Source of the DNA: a virus
Length of the DNA stretch: 64,000 nucleotides
Virus record (IMG/VR): IMGVR_UViG_3300009008_000026
Location: 1 to 64,000 of that record
Direction: 5' to 3' (one strand)
Below the pieces are notes generated by a model. It was not told the origin of the DNA and did not search any database. It worked only from the letters and a program-made list of their open reading frames with translations. Shown here piece by piece: positions 17,093 through 25,658 of the stretch. Position 1 is the first letter of the stretch, and each line of letters opens with the position of its first letter. A program made the translations under genes and the position numbers.

Positions 17093-17998
17093 ATGAAACT
17101 TATAATGGAATCTTGGCGTGGATACTTAAATGAGTCAGCCCCGCAGGTGGCGGACGAGAAGACAGACCTACTCTTCGATAAACAGATCACAGCGATGCTC
17201 GAAAAAGCAGGATTGCTTGAAGAAGGACCCCAGTGGGATAAGATAAAAGCCTTCGCCAGGAGGAAAGGCATTCCAATCGCCACTGCGCTCGCCTTGCTTG
17301 GTGCCCCCGTTGCCGGCGTCAAAGCCGGACAATCTCTAGCATCCAAGCATAACACAGAGATAGCCACACAGCAAGCAGAAGAAGATGCTGCAGCACAACA
17401 AGCTCGCGATGCTCGCTTTGGCGCTGACTTTGGAGAGTTGCCGGCAGAGTATAATGATCTTTCAAATGATGAGTCCACCCGGCTCGCTTGGTCTCAATAC
17501 GACAATCGCACTCCCATAGCGGCACCCGTCAGTGGGTTGTTGACCGTCCTCTCCGGCGGAAACATAGAGAATCGCCCCTTTATGGCGTATGAGGTGCTTC
17601 CAGGCGATGTAATGCCCTTAAATCAGCTAACAGCCGAAGACTACAGGGCGCAGGTACAGGCCCAACTAGAAGACGATGGTCCTCAAGGAGTGGTGTACCT
17701 CCGAAATCAATTATTCGGCGACACCGGCAAGTGGCTTTCGGGCTCCGGCAACGAGACGTTCAGGATGGTTGATGGCAACCCAATTCTCCCACCTTCATGG
17801 TCTGTTGCCTATGACGTCTACGCTGAAGCGGTTGTGGAGAGAGTCGCGCAGATTAGAGATATCGCGTCTATCTCTCCGGAAAATACCTTGGAAGTCGCTC
17901 GCAGGTTTAATTTAGAATCTGCCGATGAGCTGGAAGCCTTCTTACAACATGAGTTATGGAAGGTTGGCGCCGGCACACCGAGCAATGATATAGAATAA
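17093..17998 (+). CDS. Candidate packaged virion protein with an N-terminal LxE targeting peptide
   Basis: 301 aa. The N-terminus MKLIMESWRGYLNE ends in L-N-E at residues 12-14, the (L/I)xE site used by T4 prohead protease gp21 and resembling capsid-targeting peptides such as MKTYQEFIAE of T4 IPIII. Two other proteins (42682, 49614) share the W-x-x-x-L-x-E layout. The rest has an Ala-rich hydrophobic segment near 63-82 and an Ala/Gln-rich helix, then a mixed domain with no known motif. No good Shine-Dalgarno is seen; CTATTTATTATC directly precedes the ATG. Confidence 0.55.
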   Translation: MKLIMESWRGYLNESAPQVADEKTDLLFDKQITAMLEKAGLLEEGPQWDKIKAFARRKGIPIATALALLGAPVAGVKAGQSLASKHNTEIATQQAEEDAAAQQARDARFGADFGELPAEYNDLSNDESTRLAWSQYDNRTPIAAPVSGLLTVLSGGNIENRPFMAYEVLPGDVMPLNQLTAEDYRAQVQAQLEDDGPQGVVYLRNQLFGDTGKWLSGSGNETFRMVDGNPILPPSWSVAYDVYAEAVVERVAQIRDIASISPENTLEVARRFNLESADELEAFLQHELWKVGAGTPSNDIE

Positions 17999-18003
17999 AC
18001 TCC

Positions 18004-18032
18004 TTGACAGCACCATTCGTTCATGCTATATT
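18004..18032 (+). promoter_or_regulatory. Promoter with extended -10
   Basis: TTGACA (18004-18009), 17 bp, TATATT (18027-18032) preceded by TGC. It drives the gene at 18049 and probably the 5' nuclease gene. Confidence 0.75.
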
Positions 18033-18048
18033 AATAATAGGAGGAAGA

Positions 18049-18243
18049 ATGAAAACAGTTTTACTGATAGTTATGGGTTTGTCTTTAGGTTGGGGTGTTG
18101 GTTATCTACCCGTCATGCTGATAGATGACTCGTCCGCTATTATGATGATCGACCAAGCGCAACTTGATGATGAGGGGAGCAATCTGTTATGGAGTGTGGA
18201 TTTAATGGATTTACAATTGGGGGTGTGCTATGACGAATACTAG
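18049..18243 (+). CDS. Small exported or membrane protein
   Basis: 64 aa from the ATG at 18049 after AGGAGGAAG. Residues 3-24 are hydrophobic (VLLIVMGLSLGWGVGYLPVML), followed by an acidic tail (DDSSAIMMIDQAQLDDEG). It overlaps the nuclease start by 14 nt. Function unknown. Confidence 0.55.
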   Translation: MKTVLLIVMGLSLGWGVGYLPVMLIDDSSAIMMIDQAQLDDEGSNLLWSVDLMDLQLGVCYDEY

Positions 18244-19228
18244 TACAACTAAGAAACGAATATTAATTTTTGATGCTTTGAACGCATATTTGAGGGCATA
18301 CATAGTTGACCCGAGCCTTTCAACGAACGGAGATCCGATCGGCGGAATCAAGGGGTTCATTAAGATCTTGCAACGACACGTTCGCGAGACAAGCCCGGAT
18401 CAAATCGTTATCGTTTGGGACGGACCAAACGGCTCTCGCAAGCGCAAGAGCGTAGACAAGAACTACAAGGCAGGACGGAAACCCATTCGGCTAAACCGAG
18501 CTTTCCACAACCTCACAGACGACGAAGAACTGCAAAATAAGATGTGGCAACAAACACGCCTCATAGAATATTTTAACAATATGCCGATTATCCAGTTTAT
18601 GCTCCCAGAGGTAGAGGCTGATGATGTGATTGCTTTTATCACTCAGATGCCAGAGTATAAGGGTTGGCAAAAGATCGTCGTTTCAAATGACAAAGACTTT
18701 ATGCAGTTGTGCGACGACGAAACAATTCTCTGGCGCCCCACCCAGAACGAGATCCTCAATAAGAAAAGTATTATTGAGAAGACCGGCGTTCACCCTGTCA
18801 ATATGGCGCTAGCACGCGCAATTGTTGGCGACACTAGTGATAATCTTCCGGGTGTTAAAGGGGCTGGCTTTGCGACGGTGAGTAAACGCTTGAACTTTTT
18901 GTCAGATTCAAAGATTTACACAATTGATGATGTTATTGAATTCTGCGAGAAGACGAGTGCGAAACTTAAAATCTTTAACAATATCACAGAGAACCGAAAA
19001 CTCATTGAGCACAACTACAAGATGATGCAGCTATATGCACCCCAATTATCGGTGCAGGGTAAAGATCATGTACGATATTCTATTGAAAACTTTGAGTGCG
19101 ACTTTAACAGGACGGATGTTATTAGGATGATGAGAGAGGATGGCTTCGGCGAATTAAATTGGGAAGATCTCCGTGCCGGGTTGAATAAAGTTCGCAAGGG
19201 ATGCACTAATACAACTGGTGGAGTATAA
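18230..19228 (+). CDS. 5'-3' exonuclease / RNase H (FEN family)
   Basis: 332 aa. FEN/T4 RNase H pattern: RILIFDALNAYLRA at the N-terminus with the first metal-binding Asp, IVIVWDGPNGSRKRK near 60-75, PEVEADDVIAFI (acidic cluster) and VVSNDKDFMQLC, then a helix-hairpin-helix-like VGDTSDNLPGVKGAG. It removes RNA primers and flaps from lagging-strand fragments. The length is close to T4 RNase H (305 aa). Confidence 0.88.
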   Translation: MTNTSTTKKRILIFDALNAYLRAYIVDPSLSTNGDPIGGIKGFIKILQRHVRETSPDQIVIVWDGPNGSRKRKSVDKNYKAGRKPIRLNRAFHNLTDDEELQNKMWQQTRLIEYFNNMPIIQFMLPEVEADDVIAFITQMPEYKGWQKIVVSNDKDFMQLCDDETILWRPTQNEILNKKSIIEKTGVHPVNMALARAIVGDTSDNLPGVKGAGFATVSKRLNFLSDSKIYTIDDVIEFCEKTSAKLKIFNNITENRKLIEHNYKMMQLYAPQLSVQGKDHVRYSIENFECDFNRTDVIRMMREDGFGELNWEDLRAGLNKVRKGCTNTTGGV

Positions 19229-19242
19229 AACTTATTTTTTAC

Positions 19243-19271
19243 TTGACTTCGAGGAATTATTGAGTTATATA
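19243..19271 (+). promoter_or_regulatory. Promoter of the helicase operon
   Basis: TTGACT (19243-19248), 17 bp, TATATA (19266-19271). The next gene starts at 19294. Confidence 0.65.
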
Positions 19272-19293
19272 TTATACAACAGTGAGGGAATAA

Positions 19294-20664
19294 ATGCGAG
19301 ACGATAGGGTTGATTTTAGCAGGTACGGAAAGGCATTTCAAGAAGGGCTCGTTCAGCTTATTTTTGAAGATCGGCCCTTTGCGGACCAGATCACAGAAGT
19401 GCTGGATATACAGTTTATAGAATTGGAATATTTACGCCTGTTTACGACCTTAATCGTTGACTATCGCGAGAAATATGAAACTCATCCCTCTGTCGATATC
19501 ATGCTGGTTTTGTTAAGAACAGAAATGGACAACGAAGATGAGGTTGTACAATCGCAAACTCGCGAATACTTTGCAAAAATTCATACCAAAGAATTAACTG
19601 ATATAAAGTACATTAAAGAAACTGCGCTTGATTTCTGTCGTAAACAAAACCTAAAAGAAGCGATGATGGAGTCGGTCGGACTTCTCCAGAAGTGCTCTTT
19701 CGATGAAATCTCTACAGTTATTAATAATGCGCTTAAGCTTGGCTCTGATACTAATTTTGGATACGATTATCTTAAAGACTTCGAAGCGAGATTTGTGCCC
19801 AAATATCGAAACCCCGTTACGACTGGTTGGCCAGAAATTGACTCAATAACGGGCGGTGGACTCGGCAAGAGTGAGCTAGGAGTGGTGATCGCTCCCACTG
19901 GTGCGGGCAAGAGCATGGTGCTCGTTCACTTGGGGACCCAAGCTATTAAGGAGGGGAAAACAGTTGTACACTATACTCTCGAATTACAAGACACTGTGGT
20001 TGCAAGCAGATATGATAGTTGTTTAACGGGGTATCCACTCAGCGATATCATAAACTTTAAAGAGGAGATTTACGAAGCCATCGGAGACATTGACGGCTCT
20101 TTAATTGTTAAGGAATATCCTACTAAATCAGCTACAACTAATACGATCCGCTCTCATTTATCTCGCCTAATAAAGCGCGGCATTAAGCCCGGGCTTGTTA
20201 TTGTAGATTATGCCGATCTTTTGAAGCCAGTTGTTGTAAGAAAAGAGAAAAGAAACGAACTCGAATCTATTTATGAAGACCTAAGAGGTTTGTCAACAGA
20301 GTTTAAATGTCCTATCTGGACAGCTTCACAAACCAATCGTTCAGGACTGAGCGCAGAGGTCATTACGATGGAACAGATTTCGGAAGCATTTAATAAATGT
20401 TTTGTAGCCGATTTTATCTTTTCTATTTCGAGAACAATCGAAGATAAACAAAACAATCAGGGTAAGATGTTCATTGCGAAAAACAGAAACGGACCAGATG
20501 GCATTATCTATCCGATTTTCATGGACACCTCGAATGTAAAAATAAAAATACTTCCACAGACCACAACTGCGGCTGTTGGGAGCATGCCTACACAAGCGCC
20601 ACTTGGGGTAAAGCAACAACAAACATTGTTGCGACAAAAATACACAAAACTAAGAAGGAAATAA
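19294..20664 (+). CDS. Replicative DNA helicase, DnaB/gp41 family
   Basis: 456 aa. An N-terminal helical domain (about 1-165) precedes a RecA-type motor with Walker A APTGAGKS (200-207), a YTLELQD box, Walker B LVIVDYADLL near 300 and a WTASQTNRS sensor. It unwinds duplex DNA 5' to 3' at the fork as a hexamer. The size fits T4 gp41 (475 aa). It is promoter-proximal, with NrdJ immediately downstream. Confidence 0.9.
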   Translation: MRDDRVDFSRYGKAFQEGLVQLIFEDRPFADQITEVLDIQFIELEYLRLFTTLIVDYREKYETHPSVDIMLVLLRTEMDNEDEVVQSQTREYFAKIHTKELTDIKYIKETALDFCRKQNLKEAMMESVGLLQKCSFDEISTVINNALKLGSDTNFGYDYLKDFEARFVPKYRNPVTTGWPEIDSITGGGLGKSELGVVIAPTGAGKSMVLVHLGTQAIKEGKTVVHYTLELQDTVVASRYDSCLTGYPLSDIINFKEEIYEAIGDIDGSLIVKEYPTKSATTNTIRSHLSRLIKRGIKPGLVIVDYADLLKPVVVRKEKRNELESIYEDLRGLSTEFKCPIWTASQTNRSGLSAEVITMEQISEAFNKCFVADFIFSISRTIEDKQNNQGKMFIAKNRNGPDGIIYPIFMDTSNVKIKILPQTTTAAVGSMPTQAPLGVKQQQTLLRQKYTKLRRK

Positions 20665-20668
20665 GAGA

Positions 20669-22633
20669 ATGAGAACACTAGCCAATACACGTAAATTCAG
20701 ATTATCCGATTCGTTTGTCGACCCCTACAAAGATAAAAATGTGCCTTGGGGCCCTGTTGGGTACGTTACCTACAAGCGCACTTACTCCCGCCGACTTAGT
20801 GAATTCGATCCAGATGCTACAGGCTCAGAAGAGTGGTACCAGACATGCCGGAGAGTTGTGGAGGGTATGTTTAACACTCAGAAAGAGCACGTTGTGCGTT
20901 TGGGGCTGGAATGGAACGACTCAAAGGCACAGCGCACAGCAAAAGACGCCTACGACAGACTATTTCACCTAAAATGGACACCACCTGGACGAGGGCTCTG
21001 GATGATGGGCACCAAGTTCGTCGAAGAGAAGACTGCTGCTGGATTGTTCAATTGTGCTTTTCGCTCTACTCGCGAATTATCAAAGAAGGGTGGTTACCTG
21101 TTTGCATGGATGATGGACGCCCTAATGCTTGGTATTGGTGTGGGCTTCGACACAGAAGGTGCCAACACACTAACGATCCAAGAGCCACAGTACACCGATG
21201 ATGTACACATCATTGCTGACTCACGCGAGGGCTGGGTAGACTCGGTTCACCTCCTCCTTGATGGTTTCTTTTTCGGAAGCAAGGTGCCAAAGTTCGATTA
21301 CTCAGCCATCAGACCTTTCGGTGCACTTATCAAGGGTTTCGGAGGCACATCGAGCGGTTCTGGTCCTCTAGAGGAGCTACATCGCAATCTGATCGAGCTA
21401 TACACTTCGAAAGTCGGAGAAGACATTACATCCGTAGACATTGTTGATACAGAGAACCTTATAGGCAGATGCGTTGTATCTGGAAACGTCCGACGTTCTG
21501 CCGCGCTAGCGATGGGCGCCCACGACGACAAGCAGTATCTCCAGATGAAGAACGATCAAGAAAAACTATACCATCACCGCTGGGGATCAAACAACTCCTT
21601 CAATGCTGTTGTCGGAATGGACTACACTTGGCACGCTAAGCAATCGCAAAAGAACGGCGAGCCCGGATACATCTGGATGAACAACGCCAGAACCAAAGGG
21701 CGGTTTAAAGATGGCACACGCCTAGACGATGTTAACGTTGCTGGTTTCAATCCTTGTGTTGAACAACAGTTGGAGGACGCAGAGTTGTGCTGTCTTTGTG
21801 AGACTTTTCCGGCTAAGCATGACGATCTAGAGGATTACCTAAAAACATTAAAGATTGCATACCTTTACGGTAAAACTATTACCTTGTCAAACACACACTG
21901 GCCAGAGACAAACGCTAAGATGCTCAAGAACAGGCGCATTGGACTCTCACAGTCTGGCGTAGTGCAGGCATTTAATAAGCACGGTCGCCGCACAATGTAC
22001 GAGTGGTGTGATAAGGCTTATGCATACGTTCAAGAGTTGGACGAAGAATACTCTAACTGGCTCTGTATCCCCAAGTCTGTGCGCATGACTTCTATTAAGC
22101 CGTCCGGCACTGTTTCATTACTCAATGGCTCAACTCCCGGGATTCACTTCCCAGAGAGCGAGTATTACATTCGACGTATCAGGTTCTCTAGGGACTCAAA
22201 AGTATTAGAGCGCCTCAAGGAGGCAGGATACAATGTGGAGGAAGACGCCTACACACCAAACACAGATGTAGTGGAGTTCCCTATTCATGAGCCCTATTTC
22301 ACAAAGGGCAAGAAGAGTGTCAGCATGTGGGAACAACTGGAGATTGCTGCACAATACCAGCACTACTGGGCAGACAATTCTGTATCAGTTACAGTCACCT
22401 TCAACGAAGAAGAAGCTGCCCAGATTAAAGATGCTTTAGAGATGTATGAAACACGACTCAAGGCAGTCTCTTTCCTGAAGTATGAGGAGACTGGCTATAA
22501 ACAAGCGCCCTATGAGCCGATCTCTCAAAAGCAATACGAAGAAATGAGTAAAAAGATCACACCGATTCAGCGAATCGATAGTGGTGAAGCACAGGGCACG
22601 AAGTTCTGTGATGGCGAAAGCTGCATAATTTAA
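20669..22633 (+). CDS. nrdJ: Class II (B12-dependent) ribonucleoside-triphosphate reductase
   Basis: 654 aa, monomeric RTPR type. Active-site cysteines align with the Lactobacillus enzyme: Cys129 (AGLFNCAF), thiyl-radical Cys363 (FNPCVEQ), Cys374 eleven residues later, and a C-terminal redox pair at 647 and 652 (KFCDGESC). PSGTVSLLNGSTPGIH, the phosphate-binding loop, is present. It reduces ribonucleotides to deoxyribonucleotides using adenosylcobalamin and needs no oxygen. This supplies dNTPs for replication and implies a host that makes or imports B12. Thioredoxin- and glutaredoxin-like genes at 33354 and 51289 could reduce it. Confidence 0.93.
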   Translation: MRTLANTRKFRLSDSFVDPYKDKNVPWGPVGYVTYKRTYSRRLSEFDPDATGSEEWYQTCRRVVEGMFNTQKEHVVRLGLEWNDSKAQRTAKDAYDRLFHLKWTPPGRGLWMMGTKFVEEKTAAGLFNCAFRSTRELSKKGGYLFAWMMDALMLGIGVGFDTEGANTLTIQEPQYTDDVHIIADSREGWVDSVHLLLDGFFFGSKVPKFDYSAIRPFGALIKGFGGTSSGSGPLEELHRNLIELYTSKVGEDITSVDIVDTENLIGRCVVSGNVRRSAALAMGAHDDKQYLQMKNDQEKLYHHRWGSNNSFNAVVGMDYTWHAKQSQKNGEPGYIWMNNARTKGRFKDGTRLDDVNVAGFNPCVEQQLEDAELCCLCETFPAKHDDLEDYLKTLKIAYLYGKTITLSNTHWPETNAKMLKNRRIGLSQSGVVQAFNKHGRRTMYEWCDKAYAYVQELDEEYSNWLCIPKSVRMTSIKPSGTVSLLNGSTPGIHFPESEYYIRRIRFSRDSKVLERLKEAGYNVEEDAYTPNTDVVEFPIHEPYFTKGKKSVSMWEQLEIAAQYQHYWADNSVSVTVTFNEEEAAQIKDALEMYETRLKAVSFLKYEETGYKQAPYEPISQKQYEEMSKKITPIQRIDSGEAQGTKFCDGESCII

Positions 22634-22647
22634 TAAAAGGAGAAATA

Positions 22648-22929
22648 ATGGTCAAACCAGTTAACAGATATGTTCAAATAACCTCAATGAGAACAGAAAC
22701 AGAAGAAACCCCAGCAGGAATCCTCCTGCCAGCGGATTTTAAACCAAAAGAATCTCGCCACAGAACAGCCTCAGTTGTAAGTTGGGCAGATGATGTTAGG
22801 TTCGCAGAAACCCTGGCTGTAGGTGCTGAAATCGTCATTGACAATACAATGGTAGAACAAATCGACACAGCAAAAGGTACAATTAGTGTTATACAGGATA
22901 ATTACGTTATAGCAATTCTCAATGATTGA
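22648..22929 (+). CDS. GroES-like co-chaperonin
   Basis: 93 aa, close to the usual 97. It begins with VKPVNRYVQI like the N-terminal strand of GroES. TEETPAGILLPAD corresponds to the mobile loop that docks on GroEL, and EIVIDNTMVEQI and DNYVIAIL are barrel strands. The partner GroEL is encoded far downstream at 39123. AAAGGAGAAATA gives a strong ribosome site. T4 encodes gp31 in this role for capsid protein folding; the same use is likely here. Confidence 0.8.
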   Translation: MVKPVNRYVQITSMRTETEETPAGILLPADFKPKESRHRTASVVSWADDVRFAETLAVGAEIVIDNTMVEQIDTAKGTISVIQDNYVIAILND

Positions 22930-22949
22930 GAGTTTGGAGCAACCATGAT

Positions 22950-23897
22950 ATGCCAATTGATAAAGACTTTTATAATGAAGCTTCAGGGACTAAGCTAGGG
23001 TGGGATCCCTCTTGGTTCGGAGAGAAGTATTATGACGACAAGCTAGTTCGAGCGGTTAAGAAGTGGCAGAGGCAGCAGGGACTATCTGTTGACGGACTCG
23101 TGGGTCCGATGACTTTTCGTAGAATCTGGACCGAGAGGCAAGCGTCAATTTCTGAACACAAGCCAGAAAACGAGAAGTATTCAAATTACATTGTATATGC
23201 CGGCGACTTTATTCCAATTGAGTGGAAAAAGGTTGTATTGTGGTCTGAGGAGTCGGGACATAAAGCCACCCCCGGCACCTATTATGATTATAGTAGCCGC
23301 CCCAAGAGGAGCATTCGCTATTTCGTGAACCATTGGGATGTGTGTTTGAACTCACGCTCATGCCAGAGAGTCTTAGACAATAGAGGAATCTCAGTCCACT
23401 TTCTCATCGACAATGATGGAACAATCTACCAGACTGTTGATATGCAGCACGCATGTTGGCATGCCGGCTCTGAGCGCGCCAACAGAGCCTCGGTGGGAGT
23501 AGAGATCTCGAATGCCTATTATCCAAAATACCAAGATTGGTATGTTGAAAACGGTCACGGAGAAAGGCCGATTGTCTCCGGTGCGCGCTGTCAAGGAGAA
23601 GGGTTACCAGACTTCACAGATTTTTACCCAGTGCAGATAGAGGCGCTTAAAGCGCTTTGGAAAGCAATCCACAATGGATTAGAAATTCCTTACAACGCAC
23701 CACTAACTCAGTTTGGCAATACCTCAACAAAGTACGAACAGGATGTGAAATATGGAACGTTCGAGGGATTCGTTAGTCACTATCACGTTTCTAAGAACAA
23801 GATTGATTGCGCCGGTTTGGATATAAAAACTCTTTTAGAAGAGGTGGAGAATGAAAAAGAACCAGCAACCGCTCCCTCGTGCTGTTGCGATCCGTGA
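22950..23897 (+). CDS. Endolysin: N-acetylmuramoyl-L-alanine amidase with peptidoglycan-binding domain
   Basis: 315 aa from the ATG at 22950 (GGAGC 10 nt upstream); a TTG at 22926 overlapping the GroES stop is the alternative. Residues about 23-65 form a PG-binding-1 domain (DDKLVRAVKKWQRQQGLSVDGLVGPMT). An Amidase-2 fold follows, with zinc-ligand candidates in YFVNHWDV, the core SVHFLIDNDGTIYQ, HACWHAG, and SVGVEISN. It cuts the amide bond between muramic acid and peptide for lysis. The C-terminus ends in CCCDP. No signal peptide is seen, so a holin elsewhere is expected. Confidence 0.85.
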   Translation: MPIDKDFYNEASGTKLGWDPSWFGEKYYDDKLVRAVKKWQRQQGLSVDGLVGPMTFRRIWTERQASISEHKPENEKYSNYIVYAGDFIPIEWKKVVLWSEESGHKATPGTYYDYSSRPKRSIRYFVNHWDVCLNSRSCQRVLDNRGISVHFLIDNDGTIYQTVDMQHACWHAGSERANRASVGVEISNAYYPKYQDWYVENGHGERPIVSGARCQGEGLPDFTDFYPVQIEALKALWKAIHNGLEIPYNAPLTQFGNTSTKYEQDVKYGTFEGFVSHYHVSKNKIDCAGLDIKTLLEEVENEKEPATAPSCCCDP

Positions 23898-24768
23898 ACA
23901 CGAACAGATAGTAGTAGGCTCAAGCCTCGAAGCACTCCTGTACGCTTTTAAGCACCAGTTGCCAGTTTTCTATACTGGATTTGACGTGCCATTTCGGTTT
24001 GATCATCTGTTGCCGTCTTACGATTTGTCTTGTCTTGGATTAACTAACGAATCAACGGCGATAGCGACACACGATGAGTCTTTTGTGGTAGGTGCACCCC
24101 AGTCCCTTCTTTGGGATCGTCTATTGTTCATATTGTCTCTCGCAGGACTATCTCCTCTGAGTAATCTGTGCGAGAATATCAGGTGCGATGGCGACACTAT
24201 CGTCTGTTCAAATGAATATTCTAAAATCGCAGAGATTCGATTTGGTAAGATGCATTATTTTGGTGATGACAATTGTACCGGCATAATAGAGAAAGTTGTT
24301 GCGGAGCGCCATTATATATGTTATGATTGGATAGCGTTCAATCGTGGAGGTAAGCATGAAATCGACTATATCGAAACAGAAGATGAATTTGTCAAGCAAA
24401 TTTGGTTCTACTCATCAGATCGTATCGATGGTAAAACAGCCGTCAAAGATGCGTGCACGGTTTCACACTTATCGGAAACACAACTCAGGGAATTTGACTT
24501 CTCGGAGACGATGGCAAGATTTAAACTGATCAACGAAATGGAAACAAGGGGAATGAAGGGTCTTTTTAACGGATATTGCCCTAAATACGGTCATGCGAAG
24601 TACTATAAATTTAGAACAAGTAATCTTGGCCGCAAGAGAATTGAGAAACCACAGAACACACTCCCATCCTCCCCTAAGATTACGATTGCGCAAGAAGACA
24701 AAGGAACTCTTATTGAGAGCCTTCCAGAAAGTAGTCGAAACTATCAAAGAATAATAAGTTACCTATGA
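23851..24768 (+). CDS. Conserved hypothetical protein
   Basis: 305 aa, overlapping the endolysin 3' end by 47 nt with a GGTGGAG ribosome site. It begins MKKNQQPLPRAVAIREHEQ with a strand-turn QIVVGSSLEALLYA that looks Rossmann-like but lacks a full GxGxxG. No catalytic motif is seen. It overlaps the next gene by 4 nt and probably works with it. Confidence 0.5.
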   Translation: MKKNQQPLPRAVAIREHEQIVVGSSLEALLYAFKHQLPVFYTGFDVPFRFDHLLPSYDLSCLGLTNESTAIATHDESFVVGAPQSLLWDRLLFILSLAGLSPLSNLCENIRCDGDTIVCSNEYSKIAEIRFGKMHYFGDDNCTGIIEKVVAERHYICYDWIAFNRGGKHEIDYIETEDEFVKQIWFYSSDRIDGKTAVKDACTVSHLSETQLREFDFSETMARFKLINEMETRGMKGLFNGYCPKYGHAKYYKFRTSNLGRKRIEKPQNTLPSSPKITIAQEDKGTLIESLPESSRNYQRIISYL

Positions 24769-25658
24769 CAGCACGCTCACATTTAGCCGGGATTATCCCC
24801 GTTGCCGGACTGAAGACAGATTACGACATAGCCACACCAGAGTACCTACTACCCGTTGATCCCGGATTCACCGCTATTCAGAAGGCGGTTTATGAGTGCG
24901 CACTAGCAGGTTGCCAGACGATCTGGATTGTTGCCAACGACGACACTGCACCAATAATCCGTACGATTATTGGTGAATGGATCTACGATCCTGTGTACTT
25001 TTCGAACCCACATATAAGATTTTCCAGTGAACACCGGCGAGAGATTCCAATATATTATGCCCCCATTCATCCGAAGGATCGTGATCGCCGCGACAGCTAT
25101 GGCTGGTCCATCCTGCACGGGATTAACAGTGCGTGGAGAACAGCTACTCGCATATCTAAATGGGTTGTGCCCGATAAGTATTACGTCTCTTTCCCCATGA
25201 ATGCTCATAATGTATATAACATCAGGCGCCAGCGTTTGAAGATCTCCGACACGACTAAGAACTGGTTCATGACGCACGAGGGGAAAACCGTAAAGGATAA
25301 TATCCCGCTCCCATTTACTATGTTTGGGCAGGATTATATCCATTGCCGCCGGCATGTCAACAAACAGACAACGAGGCAGTTTCTCAACCCGCCCCCCGGC
25401 GAGATGCCTACCGAGAAGCTCCCTCTCCATGAGAGGTGGTCGGCCCGCCACTTTGATTTCGAAGAGATTTTCGATGCTGTTTGCACCACTGATGCTCACA
25501 TGGAAAAAGCTGATTGGTTCTATGATATTACCAATTGGGAAGGCTATAAGAGTTTCCTTGGATCAGAGAATTTTATAAAAAAACCAATAAATGACTTGAT
25601 TAAACCTCACGGACATGTTAAGTTACCATATAGAGAGGGAGAAATAAATGACGATTAA
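24765..25658 (+). CDS. Nucleotidyltransferase-like (GT-A fold) protein, tentative
   Basis: 297 aa. The N-terminus GIIPVAGLKTDYDIATPEYLLPV, followed by FTAIQKAVYECALAGCQTIWIVAND, follows the layout of sugar-phosphate nucleotidyltransferases (a GxAGxG-type loop, then PK-x-LLPV, then 'AGI..I.IVT'). The key K and R residues of the first loop are changed, so activity is uncertain. Its end overlaps the DNA polymerase III alpha start by 11 nt. Confidence 0.45.
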   Translation: MTARSHLAGIIPVAGLKTDYDIATPEYLLPVDPGFTAIQKAVYECALAGCQTIWIVANDDTAPIIRTIIGEWIYDPVYFSNPHIRFSSEHRREIPIYYAPIHPKDRDRRDSYGWSILHGINSAWRTATRISKWVVPDKYYVSFPMNAHNVYNIRRQRLKISDTTKNWFMTHEGKTVKDNIPLPFTMFGQDYIHCRRHVNKQTTRQFLNPPPGEMPTEKLPLHERWSARHFDFEEIFDAVCTTDAHMEKADWFYDITNWEGYKSFLGSENFIKKPINDLIKPHGHVKLPYREGEINDD

